Assembly: GCA_017861495.1 (NCBI GenBank)
Contig: JAGFXW010000004.1
Coordinates: forward strand, 1 to 34,270
Source: Bacillota bacterium
GTDB lineage: Bacteria; Bacillota_C; Negativicutes; CTSoil-072
Direction of reading: 5' to 3'
DNA: 34,270 nt
Part shown: in pieces, positions 8,004 to 16,814 of the stretch
How positions within the stretch are numbered: the first letter of the stretch is position 1
Layout of the letters: each line of letters begins with the position of its first letter
Translations under genes and position numbers: made by a program
The notes under the pieces: model-generated
Seen by the model: the letters and a program-made list of their open reading frames with translations, nothing else
Told to the model about the DNA's origin: nothing
Database searches by the model: none

Positions 8004-9302
8004 ATGTCAAAGTTTTTTACATATGAAGAACGACTAAGCCTACAGAAATACCTAAAAGAAAGTCAATCATTTAAAGAAATCGGCCGTAAACTGGGGAAGA
8101 ACCCTACCACGATCTCACGAGAGGTCCGAAAGTATCTTTCAGAAGTTGCAACAGGCTACCCTGGATATCCGTACAATGCTTGTAAAAGGCGCTTCACTTG
8201 CCGGAAGAAAGGAATTTGTGGCAAGGAATGTGCGAAGCCTTCTGCAACTTACTGCAAGCTCTGTCAGAGGTGTAATGCCAACTGCTCGGACATCATCGAA
8301 GAAATCTGTACGGCGAAATCTCGGGTGCCTTATGTCTGCAATGGTTGTGAACAGAACGGCAAATGTACCTTGCTGAAAAGTTTCTACGACGCGGAGCATG
8401 CCCATGTCAAAGCTCATGAGGCGATATCAGAATCACGCAGTGGTCTATGTGTTTGCGAAGAAGAGATTGCAAGGATCAACGCGATCATCAGCCCCTTAGT
8501 GCAGCAGGGTCAATCCGTACATCAGATTTATGTGTCGCATGAGAATGATCTCATGTGCAACGAAAAGACCATCTACAACTACATCGATGCATGCCTATTG
8601 GATGTACGCAATATTGATTTACCCAGGAAAGTGAAGTTTCGCGAACGATATAAAAAGCCAGTATTCAAAGTAGACAAGGGGTGTAGGATTGGGCGAAACT
8701 ATGAAGCGTTTGAGAGCTTCATAGAAACTCATTTAGATACAGTTATTGTTTAAATGGATAGTGTTATTGGAACTAAAGGCGGCAAATGCCTATTGACGAT
8801 CCACTTTGTAGAAACAAGTCTGATGCTTGCTTTCCTACGGGAAGCCAACACATCGCAATCGGTTATTGATGTATTCAATGGTCTTGACCAAGCGTTGGGG
8901 CGAGAAATGTTTCGAAAGCTGTTTCCTGTTATCTTGACGGATAACGGCAGTGAGTTTTCTAACCTCAAGGCGATTGAGTATGGCAACGAGAGTTACAACA
9001 ATTTCCGCACGAAGATTTATTACTGCGATGCGGGATGCCCTCACCAGAAAGGGGCGATCGAAGTCAATCATGGGCTCATTCGCAGGGTGCTTCCCAAAGG
9101 AATAAGCTTCAATCACCTGAGCCAGGAAGAAATCACGCGAATGATGGATCACATCAATTCCTATAAACGGAAAAAGCTGAACGATCGTAGTCCCTACGAA
9201 ACGTTCAGCTTTTATCACGGAGAAGAGGTTCTACAAAGACTAGGATGTTCACCGATTGCCGCCAATGCCATCCTGCTAAAGCCGGCTCTTCTCAAACGAT
9301 AA
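8004..9302 (+). pseudogene. IS30-family transposase with in-frame stop
   Basis: DDE transposase. ATG 8004 follows GGAGAG. The N-terminal HTH (TYEERLSLQKYLKE, FKEIGRKLGKNPTTISREV) is typical of IS30, followed by a cysteine-rich zinc-ribbon-like part (CRKKGICGKECAKP, CKLCQRCNANC) and then the catalytic domain: first Asp in MDSVIGTKGG, second in LTDNGSEF, Glu in HQKGAIEVNHGLIRR. A TAA at 8751-8753 sits one codon before MDSVIG. Relatives have Glu (GAA) there, so this is a single-base nonsense mutation, not a frameshift. Both halves stay in the same frame; full length would be 432 codons. The downstream half has its own ATG directly after the stop. Confidence 0.88.
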
Positions 9303-9446
9303 GACACAAATATGCGCCGCCAGCACCCACGCTCATAACTGAAACAGGGGTGGATTCTCCGATTACAAAAAAATCGAGAGGGAGTCGACCTCCATTTGGC
9401 ATGCTCATTTAAGATCATCATACTTCAGAAAAACGAAAAAATCAAA

Positions 9447-9567
9447 CTGCATCTCGGTTACAAAAGTGGCTTTTCGGTTGCAAATGTGGCATCTCGGATA
9501 CAAAAACTGCGTTTCGTTTACAAATATTTAGTTGTCAATTTACAAAGTGGCGTCTCGCTTTTCAATT
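9447..9567 (+). repeat. six tandem ~20-bp subterminal repeats of the IS
   Basis: Units of 20 bp (one of 21) start near 9447, 9467, 9487, 9507, 9527 and 9548, with rough consensus TGGCNTCTCGGTTACAAA. The last runs into the right terminal repeat. The 20-bp period is about two helical turns, so a protein would meet the sites on one face of the DNA. They are probably transposase-binding sites. No such array is visible at the left end. Confidence 0.65.
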
Positions 9568-9571
9568 AAGG

Positions 9572-9584
9572 TGACCGTCTTTCT
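9572..9584. repeat. right target-site duplication of the IS30-family element
   Basis: Second copy of the 13-base direct repeat described at 7806, immediately outside the right terminal inverted repeat. Confidence 0.7.
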
Positions 9585-9758
9585 CCTACAAAATATATTT
9601 AATATATGCCGCAGAATTTTGTCTCTATTTGTCAAAAAGCAAAGTTTGATATCGATTGACTTCAGGATGTGAGTAAACTTGAGCTCCCATGCGATGGGTC
9701 TCGTACTATGCACTGGCTGGTTGTGGTTTTCCTACAAGGACTCTTCTTGGATAATTAT

Positions 9759-10763
9759 TTATTCCGCTTTTTTGGCCTGTTTGCCGTCGACCCATTGGCC
9801 CTCGTACTCTATATTGCCTTTGGCGTCGCGCATGACTCCGTAGCCGTTGAACTTGTCCTTTTTGACGGCGCCTTCATAGTAGGAACCGTCCTCATAACGG
9901 TAAATCCCCTGGCCGTCCATGAGGCCGGCCTTGAAGTCGCCCTCGTAGGAATGGCCGAGCTTTTTGTAAACGACCTTGCCTTTGCCTTCAATGACGCCGT
10001 TTTTGAACTGACCATCATAGTAATCGCCGTTGGGACGCTTCATGATGCCCCAGCCGTCTTGCTCACCGTTTTTCCAGTCGCCCTCGTAGACTACGCCACT
10101 TTTGTAGTGGTAGGTTCCTTTGCCTTCTTTCTTGCCGTCTTTGAAGTCGCCTTCATAGTAGGCACCGTTGGTCATGCGCTGGATACCCTTGCCGTTGGAC
10201 GCGTCAGTTACCCAATCGCCTTCGTAGGTTTCGCCGCTCGCCCAGCGGAACAGTCCCTTGCCTTCCTTCCGGTTGGCCCTATAATCACCCTCATAATAAC
10301 TGCCGTCGGCGGATTTATATAGCCCCTTGCCTTCCCGCAGGCCAGCCTTGTAGTAGCCGTCAAAGGTATCGCCGTCCGGCCATTTCAAGAATACCTTACC
10401 ATCCAGCAAGCCGGCCTTGTAATAGCCGTCGCAGGAGTAGCCATCCGACCACTTTAAGAACACCTTACCATCCAGCAAGCCAGCAATCATCTCGGCCTCG
10501 GCGCTGATGGTCAGCTGTTTGCCATTCTTGCCACGGACAGTCAGGTTGACCTGGCCCTTGCCTTCGGCCTTGCCATTCACGACCGGCCCCGTCCAGCTAG
10601 CCTCCGTCAGTCTCCAATTCTCGCTGACATAGCCTATCTGACAGCCGGTCCGCAAATCGGCCGCCCATGTAGTAACCGGGGCGGCGGCGGCCACCGCGGA
10701 GAATATCGCCATCACGGCGAGCAGCATAATCGCAATCAGCAGCAGTCGTTTACCTATCATCAT
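9759..10763 (-). CDS. secreted MORN-repeat protein
   Basis: About 334 aa. The N-terminus is a signal peptide or signal anchor (MMIGKRLLLIAIMLLAVMAI, then AVAAAAP). From about residue 90 the chain is built of roughly ten MORN repeats of about 23 residues (pattern Y-E-G-D-x-K-N-G-x-x-x-G-x-G). MORN repeats form extended beta sheets for protein or membrane contact and have no catalytic residues of their own. An AGGAG 8 nt before ATG 10763 fits that start; a GTG at 10772 is also possible. It begins 12-21 bp after the PDZ protein gene, so the two form one operon and the proteins probably act together at the cell envelope. G+C is visibly higher than in the flanking islands. Confidence 0.85.
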   Translation of the reverse strand: MMIGKRLLLIAIMLLAVMAIFSAVAAAAPVTTWAADLRTGCQIGYVSENWRLTEASWTGPVVNGKAEGKGQVNLTVRGKNGKQLTISAEAEMIAGLLDGKVFLKWSDGYSCDGYYKAGLLDGKVFLKWPDGDTFDGYYKAGLREGKGLYKSADGSYYEGDYRANRKEGKGLFRWASGETYEGDWVTDASNGKGIQRMTNGAYYEGDFKDGKKEGKGTYHYKSGVVYEGDWKNGEQDGWGIMKRPNGDYYDGQFKNGVIEGKGKVVYKKLGHSYEGDFKAGLMDGQGIYRYEDGSYYEGAVKKDKFNGYGVMRDAKGNIEYEGQWVDGKQAKKAE

Positions 10764-10784
10764 CACTATCACTCCTATCTCTAA

Positions 10785-13700
10785 TTATTTCAGCAGCAGT
10801 TTCTCCAGACAGTTTATTTCCTGCGACGTCTTCGCCGCATCCCGCCGCAGCTTGTCCATGGACTGGGCGTTGTAGGCCAGGCTATTTTGCAATTCGGCCA
10901 TCACCGGCTGCCAGACGAACTGCTGCTTCATGATGTCGTAGAATAAGCTGCTGGTGTAATAGGTGGCCTGACCGACCGTGAAGAGCGAGCTGAAGAAGTC
11001 GAAGCTCTTGCCGGTGCGCTTCAATAGATCAGCATCGATAGCCTCTTTCAACCACGGCTGGCTGAGGGAAATCTGTGCGATGCCGCCGACGGCATTCTTG
11101 AGCTGCTCGGAGATGTTCTGTGCCTCACGGTTGCCCTTGTCGACGTCCGCGAACAGCTTAGTGTCCTGGTAGTTCTTGATGAGCTGGTTGGTATCGGAGA
11201 GCGATTTGCCGAGGGTGTTTAGGGTATCAATGTTTTTCTGCATCTCGGCCAGTTTGCGCGGGTCGGTTTCGACGGCCACCTTGGCCAGCCAAGATGCCTT
11301 CAGGGCGTCGACACTCTGCAGTACATCCTCGTAGTTGCCCTTAAGCTTGTCAGGAGCGGCGTCGAGCAGCAGCGTGCTCATTGCGTCCCAGAAACGATCC
11401 TTGCACTGCTTATAGGCTTCGTCGATCTCGCCTGTCCACTTGCTCATCTCGGCCTGCTGCTTGTTTTGGATAGCCATCAGATTTATTAGCGCCTGGTTTA
11501 TGTATTGCAGCTTTTCGCGGGCGGCGACGAGGCGCTGGGCGACCTTTGCCTTGTCCTCGGCGGACAGAGAAGCGTCATCAAGGGCGCTTTGGGAGCAGAC
11601 CGGACCGTAGGACTTTGCGACGGTCGGCGCCGTCGGCGTGTCGACCGGTTTGGGGCCGGACGACGGCGGCAACTGGCTGGTCTGCAGTTTCAGCAGATAG
11701 CCGGATGCGGCCACCGGATTGTCCCGCACCTGATTGTAAAGGTTATCGAGCTGGGCCAGTGTGGTGCCTGTCTCACCGCCGGAATTCTGCCCCAGCGCCA
11801 ATATCTGCTTGTGGGTTTGTTTCAGAATCTCTTTCTGTAGCTGGACATGGGCGGGTGAAACAGACAGCTGCGTCGGCTTAATCTCCGGTACAGTCACGTT
11901 CAGCTTCGGAAGGTCGGCTTTCGTAATGCCGCCGTTCATCGCCTGAGCGCTTAACTCGACCAGATACCTGGCCTGCTCCAGGTTGCCGCCCTGGGCGGCC
12001 TGCACGGCCTTCTGCCCGAGGCTGGCGCTCAGCTTGAGTTGCTCGGCCACATGGGTCTCGCTCACCGGCGCCGACGTGTACGACGTCCAGTTGCCCTTAG
12101 GCTTGTTGAAGGTCACGCCGCCGGAATAGGCACGGAGAGTCATTGTCTGGTAAGGAGCATCCGCCTGCAGCTTGCGGTAGAGTTGACCGGTGCGTAAGAA
12201 CCCTAGCACCTTCTCAGGCGCGTTCCATCTCTCCTGGCTGACACTGGAGAGGTCAACGTTGATCTTTTCGGCAATCAGCCAGTTGGCTAAGGCGATGACC
12301 TTGGCTACTTCGCGGATCTTGTGGAATGCCGGCAGGATGCGGGCGTATTCGTCGTAGTTGTTCATAACCACGTCGCACCATTCGTCGTAGCGGTGGTTAA
12401 CCTTTTCTTCGCCGGGTACCCCGCCTTGGGCTCCTTTATCTTCCTCGGTAAAGCTGTTGTAGAGCATCTCGGATGCACCGAAGGTCACCACCCGGCGCTC
12501 GGGGGAAATCTCCATCGCCACATGCTTTGGCGAGAACCAAAAGGTGGTTGACGCGCCTACAGGTTCCATGAACCCCTTGTGTATCAGATACTCCTGCTGG
12601 GTCATACTGCCGGGTATATGGCGGAATAGATGCGGCGTGGCCATGGTGCTCTTGAGCGAGTAGTCGGCCTCATACATGATGCGGGCAAGTTGGGAGGTGC
12701 GGTCGAGGTCGACGGGGGCCAGAACGGTCTGTCCGGTGAAGGGCAGACCATAAAGGGCTGAGGTTGACTTCGCCTGCAGCATCACCTTGGTAAGGGCCAC
12801 CATAACGAGGTCGCGATCGTCGTCCTTCGTCCGGCTGGGGAAAAGCTCACCCTGGGCTTTGGCCACCATTTCCTGCCAGCGGCCCTGCCCCAGCGCACTC
12901 CTGAGCGGGGCAATCGTAGCCGTATCAACGTATATTTTTTTCATAATGCCGAGATAGACGGTAGCTGTCAGTTCTCCCGCAGCCTTAGCGGTGTCGCCGC
13001 CGCTCTTAGCGAGGATGGCCTTGGTTTCTTCGTCTTGGCCGAGTATTTGCAGGGCCTGGACCGCCGTGTCGGCCCCACCTTGGTTGACTAGGTCATAGGC
13101 CTGGGCGGCGTCAGCGTAGCCGAGGTTGGCCAGCAACTTGCCCTGGATGGAGTAGATGTCAGCCGGCGGCTCTGACCCTTTAATAGCGAATTTCACGTAG
13201 TTATAGAGGGCCGCAAGTTCCTCCGGCGACAGGCCACAGAGCTTCGCCCATTCCCTGATAAAGTTCTGCCGGTCCTGCTCTGCGTCTGGGTGGCCGACGA
13301 TGAACTGCTCTATCCGCCAGCCGGCCTTCGGCAGCGTCTGCCCATTCAGCGACTTGTCGACTTCTGGCGTGTTATGCAGTTTGAAGATGGGTTTAGGGTA
13401 CACCATCGCCGATTTCAAGATATCCAAATAGGGAATCGGCCCGGTATTGAAGCGGGAGTCATAGTGGCCGATGATGGCGACCTTTCCAGAAGCGGGGTCC
13501 AAGATAACCTGGTCGAGGACATTTATCTGATCAAGCGCCTCCAATGCCGACAAGGTTTTCGCCTCGGGCGGCGCTGGTACGCCAGGAATAACGAATTCCG
13601 CCTTCACCGGTTTCACTTCCAGCGGCGTTATCCCCGGCACCTCAATCTGAAGCTCGATGGCCGCTCCGCCGCGGTTTACCGACAACTTCAGCGGTGTATA

Positions 13701-14027
13701 CAGCGGAAAACTGTTTTTCAGGACGCTAAACTCCTGGGGCGAGCGCACGGCCACCCCGTTTATAGCCAATAGCACGTCTCCTTTCTGCAGGCCGCTCGCC
13801 TGGGCCGCCGAGGCGCTCATCACTCCTTCGACAGCCACCCCCTGCCCGCCGGCATCGCCGGTGTAAATACCCCAATAGGCGATTTGTTTGGCAGAATCGG
13901 CGGCTAAAGCGCCGCCTACCGCCCCCCCTAGGACAAGCGAAACCATAACCACAACCCTTAAAAAGCTTATCCTCATCATCGTCCTGTTCCCGTAGAACGG
14001 CAAAATACCCAGGAGAAACTTTTTCAT
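10785..14027 (-). CDS. large secreted PDZ-domain protein
   Basis: 1080 aa. A basic N-region and hydrophobic stretch (FLRVVVMVSLVLGGAVGGALAADS) form a signal peptide with likely cleavage after ALA. A PDZ domain follows at about residues 55-135 (GVAVEGVMSASAAQASGLQ, KGDVLLAINGVAVRSPQEF). The middle region (ILDPASGKVAIIGHYDS, WCDVVMNNYDEYARILPAFHKI) I do not recognise, and no protease triad is evident. The last 250 residues are strongly helical and glutamine/lysine rich, suggesting coiled coil. ATG 14027 has a good GGAGG at 6 nt. It is co-transcribed with the MORN gene. PDZ plus MORN suggests a scaffold at the membrane or outside it; a substrate or pathway cannot be named. The GC-rich coding sequence, unlike both neighbours, suggests a separate origin. 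Confidence 0.8.
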   Translation of the reverse strand: MKKFLLGILPFYGNRTMMRISFLRVVVMVSLVLGGAVGGALAADSAKQIAYWGIYTGDAGGQGVAVEGVMSASAAQASGLQKGDVLLAINGVAVRSPQEFSVLKNSFPLYTPLKLSVNRGGAAIELQIEVPGITPLEVKPVKAEFVIPGVPAPPEAKTLSALEALDQINVLDQVILDPASGKVAIIGHYDSRFNTGPIPYLDILKSAMVYPKPIFKLHNTPEVDKSLNGQTLPKAGWRIEQFIVGHPDAEQDRQNFIREWAKLCGLSPEELAALYNYVKFAIKGSEPPADIYSIQGKLLANLGYADAAQAYDLVNQGGADTAVQALQILGQDEETKAILAKSGGDTAKAAGELTATVYLGIMKKIYVDTATIAPLRSALGQGRWQEMVAKAQGELFPSRTKDDDRDLVMVALTKVMLQAKSTSALYGLPFTGQTVLAPVDLDRTSQLARIMYEADYSLKSTMATPHLFRHIPGSMTQQEYLIHKGFMEPVGASTTFWFSPKHVAMEISPERRVVTFGASEMLYNSFTEEDKGAQGGVPGEEKVNHRYDEWCDVVMNNYDEYARILPAFHKIREVAKVIALANWLIAEKINVDLSSVSQERWNAPEKVLGFLRTGQLYRKLQADAPYQTMTLRAYSGGVTFNKPKGNWTSYTSAPVSETHVAEQLKLSASLGQKAVQAAQGGNLEQARYLVELSAQAMNGGITKADLPKLNVTVPEIKPTQLSVSPAHVQLQKEILKQTHKQILALGQNSGGETGTTLAQLDNLYNQVRDNPVAASGYLLKLQTSQLPPSSGPKPVDTPTAPTVAKSYGPVCSQSALDDASLSAEDKAKVAQRLVAAREKLQYINQALINLMAIQNKQQAEMSKWTGEIDEAYKQCKDRFWDAMSTLLLDAAPDKLKGNYEDVLQSVDALKASWLAKVAVETDPRKLAEMQKNIDTLNTLGKSLSDTNQLIKNYQDTKLFADVDKGNREAQNISEQLKNAVGGIAQISLSQPWLKEAIDADLLKRTGKSFDFFSSLFTVGQATYYTSSLFYDIMKQQFVWQPVMAELQNSLAYNAQSMDKLRRDAAKTSQEINCLEKLLLK

Positions 14028-14177
14028 TCCAACCCTCCCCCCCGCAGCGGTTAAATAAATAAAAATACAACAACACTATGCTTTCTGGATCGAATAAGCT
14101 ACAATCACTGCTACATAGAAACACTGCTGCAAAATTAATATTCAGGATATTTAATACGAAATAATTATACCATACGA

Positions 14178-14443
14178 TCACTCTGAATTATTCGTCTTTT
14201 CAAGGTTTTTCACCTGAATGCTCGTTATCTTCCCATGCTTATATGCCATCAGCCGCTCGTCAATAATGTGATAGATCCTGCATTCAGAGAATCGCTCCTC
14301 ATTTTTGCAGCAAATCCGTTCGGCAGCAAATCGTTTCTCATGCCCATTCCTACAGCCAAAGGAGACATCCCAAAATAATTTGCCGTTATTTTTAAGGTGA
14401 TCTTCTTACAATTCCTTATTTCACCATCTGAATATTTACCCAC
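14178..14443 (-). pseudogene. phage-type HTH (excisionase-like) protein, frameshifted
   Basis: The first frame starts at GTG 14443 (AGGGG upstream) and reads KKITLKITANYFGMSPLAV, then LLPNGFAAK, a pattern of phage HTH proteins that continue with a short strand region. That continuation is found in the next frame: KNEERFSECRIYHIIDERL and on to a TGA at 14178. The break is at a run of five A residues near 14308 where six are needed. Full length would be about 88 aa. It lies just downstream of the serine recombinase remnant on the same strand. Confidence 0.6.
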
Positions 14444-14593
14444 TCTTTCACCCCTGACGTATTACGATATTAACGTCATTATATAATTCACTCAAATAAT
14501 CATCTGCGAAATATTTCACAACTCTGTTTCAACATGATAAAAAGCTGGCCAATGTGATCAATGCACTCACCCTAACCGGCCTGTTTTCTGTTT

Positions 14594-14975
14594 CTATTCA
14601 ATTGTACATTCTACCTCTGTGCCATCAAGCGAAACCACCATCAGTCTACCCTCGCCATATACTACTACTTTTTCCGTCAGTGCAAATATAAGTCGCCATC
14701 AAATTTGCTGATCCGCCCTGTCTCAGTCATGATTTTTGAAAACTGTTTTATAACGTTGAAGCGAATTATCACTTTCCCGCATTCCTTTCCATTTTGCCGA
14801 GAAAATAATCCTTGTTTTCATCATATTGAACACATTTACAAATGTCTGATACAGAACCTCCATCGTTTATATGCCTGCTTTCACAACCTTTTTCGCCCTT
14901 CGCCAGATATTTGCCATTGCAACGCCAGATAATCCTTCTAAGCCGTTTATTGGCATTTCGTACAACTTCATTCAC
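14594..14975 (-). pseudogene. large serine recombinase, C-terminal remnant
   Basis: Three frames joined by eye match the C-terminal half of a large serine recombinase of Firmicutes elements: the zinc-ribbon region RRIIWRCNGKYLAKGEKGCE with SRHI, then ENKDYFLGKMER, then KQFSKIMTETGRISKFDGDL, and finally ALTEKVVVYGEGRLMVVSLD with the usual acidic end. At least two frameshifts are needed, and the catalytic resolvase domain is missing because the gene stops at the 97-bp repeat copy B. It is a relic of an earlier element that used a serine integrase. Confidence 0.7.
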
Positions 14976-14978
14976 TTT

Positions 14979-15075
14979 CGTTTAGTAAATTCAAACACCA
15001 ACCAAACACCAAGTACCAATTCATATACCGCTAAATGCCCGTATCATCGGCTTTATTCGAGTATCGGAGTTTATG
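14979..15075. repeat. 97-bp direct repeat, copy B (candidate att site)
   Basis: Ungapped partner of 112-208 (offset 14867, 88 of 97 identical), including the double CAAACACCAA motif at 14992-15001 and 15003-15012. Homology stops abruptly on both sides. It sits at the break point of the serine recombinase remnant, as expected of a recombination junction. Confidence 0.6.
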
Positions 15076-15105
15076 TTTTCAAAGTAAATACGTTTGTACG
15101 GAATC

Positions 15106-15136
15106 AAAAAACGGCCCGGGATTTCACCCCAGACCG
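15106..15136 (-). terminator. terminator of the abiE operon
   Basis: In minus-strand RNA CGGUCUGGG pairs with CCCGGGCCG (two G-U wobbles), loop GUGAAAU, followed by six U. On the + strand the wobbles become C-A mismatches, so the structure works for the minus strand only. It lies 24 bp after the toxin stop. Confidence 0.8.
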
Positions 15137-15159
15137 ATAAACTCGTTTAGTATCATTTA

Positions 15160-16107
15160 CTACTCATCAATTTTTAAAAATATCTCGTTAATTTTTTCAA
15201 ACGCTGCTATAGCCTCCGAAAAATTTTGTTTTTCATTCGTGTACAACAAATCATCCTGTAAACTTTCATATCGTTCTTTTACTTCATTACTACTAAACGC
15301 TTCCTTCCATGAATAAAAATCAAACTTTCCTTTCGGATCATAGTCATTTGTTGTCGTTCTTTTTTCTAGGTATTCAATATCAGTTCCTTTCGTCAAGCTT
15401 ATAATCTGTTTTAGTTCCGTCAAATTTTCAAGGAATTTTTTTACTTCATCTTGTTCCATCAACTTTTTCACATCGTATATATGACGCACTTTCTTGTTTA
15501 TCGTGCCACAAATTACATGCCTTTTCACAGCTAATAGCTTATCAATAAACGTGCGTCGTATATCTAAGACGTTAACTGTAAATCCCTGTAGTTCGTATTC
15601 CCTTGCAAAATCACCCATATTTCTGCTTTCCAGATATTCTTGAATATAGGTTTTCAGCGATTTCATTTCATAGGGAACCGGGCGAACCACCGCTCCTATT
15701 TCAAGCTTAATGCCCAATTCCTTTGTTCCAACTGCATCGGACCAAACATACGAACTTTTATTTTTATCATTTCGCTCACTATCTATCGGTTCAAATTGCA
15801 ACGGTCCGATTAAAAGTTCTTCTAACTTCCTTAACTCCCGATTTATCGCCTTCTTAGATGCACATTCATCTGGAAGATAGGTCAAATCAACATCTTCCGA
15901 AAACCGATCTATCGATCCCGGGTAACATTTGCTCAACGAAGTTCCGCCTTTAAACACACATTGATCAATATACGCACTTCGAGAAACTCTTTCCAAAATC
16001 ATACAAATCAAATAGTCTTTCTTAATTGCAGTTTCCGGAATTCCTTTATACTCACTTGTTAATTGTACCAAATCCTCAAACTCTGCTTTATTTTCATGCA
16101 GTTTCAT
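15160..16107 (-). CDS. abiEii: AbiEii/AbiGii-family nucleotidyltransferase toxin
   Basis: 315-aa toxin of a type IV toxin-antitoxin and abortive-infection system. The nucleotidyltransferase core is clear: FKGGTSLSKCY at residues 52-61 and FSEDVDL at 69-75 with the two catalytic aspartates, then KLEIG. Family members transfer nucleotides to RNA targets and stop growth during phage infection. The start overlaps the end of the antitoxin gene by 14 nt, so translation is coupled, the standard arrangement with antitoxin first. It ends just ahead of a strong terminator. Length and motifs look intact. Confidence 0.9.
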   Translation of the reverse strand: MKLHENKAEFEDLVQLTSEYKGIPETAIKKDYLICMILERVSRSAYIDQCVFKGGTSLSKCYPGSIDRFSEDVDLTYLPDECASKKAINRELRKLEELLIGPLQFEPIDSERNDKNKSSYVWSDAVGTKELGIKLEIGAVVRPVPYEMKSLKTYIQEYLESRNMGDFAREYELQGFTVNVLDIRRTFIDKLLAVKRHVICGTINKKVRHIYDVKKLMEQDEVKKFLENLTELKQIISLTKGTDIEYLEKRTTTNDYDPKGKFDFYSWKEAFSSNEVKERYESLQDDLLYTNEKQNFSEAIAAFEKINEIFLKIDE

Positions 16108-16792
16108 ATAACGTCTCTATTCTCGGGATGCTATATTTTGAAGTCCCATTCAAATACTTTTTCAAACCATTATGAATACCATAAAAATCCAACAACTGTT
16201 TCAAAAAAGCAATTGTCCTCTTTTTGTAGCTTAACTTCTTATAAACCTGCTCAAAATTTTTTTCATTAAATTCTTTCACTGCATACTCACAGTACGCCTT
16301 AAAGCTGTTTTGATTCAAGTCCTCAATTTTATGGTAATTCTCCAAGATCTCCATAAACTCTATTGTTGAAAGCATGCTTGGTCTATAAAAGGGATCCAGC
16401 TTTTTCATGTTTATATTTTTAACAGTACCCTTTGCCACATTGCTTTTTATCGAGTAGAGCTCGACTTTTTTAGAAATTTGCGTTGTTAGCTTGTATTTAT
16501 TATACAACTTATAGCCAATTTCAAATCCGTATTTATTATTTTCCCCAAGAAAATAGTTAACAATTTCACTTTCCCCCGCGGAAATCATACCGAAACGTGT
16601 TTTTTTAGGCTTACAGTATACGCCTTTACTAATACGGATAATTTTTTCTTCTTTGCTCAACCGTTCTAAGTTCTTTAGAAAAGCAGTTTCCGTCATATTG
16701 GAAAACTTTTTTATATATAGATCTCGCGCAATAATAACTGCCGCTTCCGGTTGTTTTTCTATGTAATGTAATACAGTTTGACTAGCACTCAT
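16094..16792 (-). CDS. abiEi: AbiEi-family antitoxin / transcriptional regulator
   Basis: About 232 aa. N-terminal winged helix (VLHYIEKQPEAAVIIARDL, then LSKEEKIIRISKGVYCKPKK) typical of AbiEi-type antitoxin domains, with a longer C-terminal part rich in Lys, Tyr and Asn. ATG 16792 is chosen because AGGAGGAG lies 5 nt upstream; a longer open frame from 16816 would run through this site and the promoter region. In AbiE systems this protein represses its own promoter and counteracts the toxin without direct binding. The promoter at 16815-16844 lies close upstream, and its leader is short. Confidence 0.82.
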   Translation of the reverse strand: MSASQTVLHYIEKQPEAAVIIARDLYIKKFSNMTETAFLKNLERLSKEEKIIRISKGVYCKPKKTRFGMISAGESEIVNYFLGENNKYGFEIGYKLYNKYKLTTQISKKVELYSIKSNVAKGTVKNINMKKLDPFYRPSMLSTIEFMEILENYHKIEDLNQNSFKAYCEYAVKEFNEKNFEQVYKKLSYKKRTIAFLKQLLDFYGIHNGLKKYLNGTSKYSIPRIETLYETA

Positions 16793-16814
16793 ACAAACTC
16801 CTCCTGTTAGTATC

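Larger units (their letters stand above)
7819..9571 (+). mobile_element. IS30-family insertion sequence, 1753 bp
   Basis: The left end CCTGAATTGAAAA (7819-7831) and the reverse complement of the right end, CCTTAATTGAAAA (9571-9559), match at 12 of 13 positions. The element is bracketed directly by an identical 13-16 bp repeat. It contains one transposase gene, a hairpin ahead of the gene and an array of 20-bp repeats at the right end. Most IS30 relatives duplicate only a few bases, but some members of the family (IS1630-like) are known for long, variable duplications, which fits. The transposase stop codon suggests the copy is inactive. Confidence 0.8.

Noticed and set aside
9447..9567. Regular 20-bp repeats considered as a CRISPR array
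   Set aside because: There are no unique spacers between units, the repeats are contiguous and degenerate, and they end in the IS terminal repeat. No cas gene is in the window.
9669..10322. 217-codon + strand frame opposite the MORN gene
   Set aside because: Its Val/Ala/Phe-rich low-complexity composition is the mirror image of the MORN repeats on the other strand, which have clear domain support.
15112..15136. Terminator acting on the + strand
   Set aside because: The two wobble pairs of the minus-strand RNA become C-A mismatches on the + strand and no T-run follows there.
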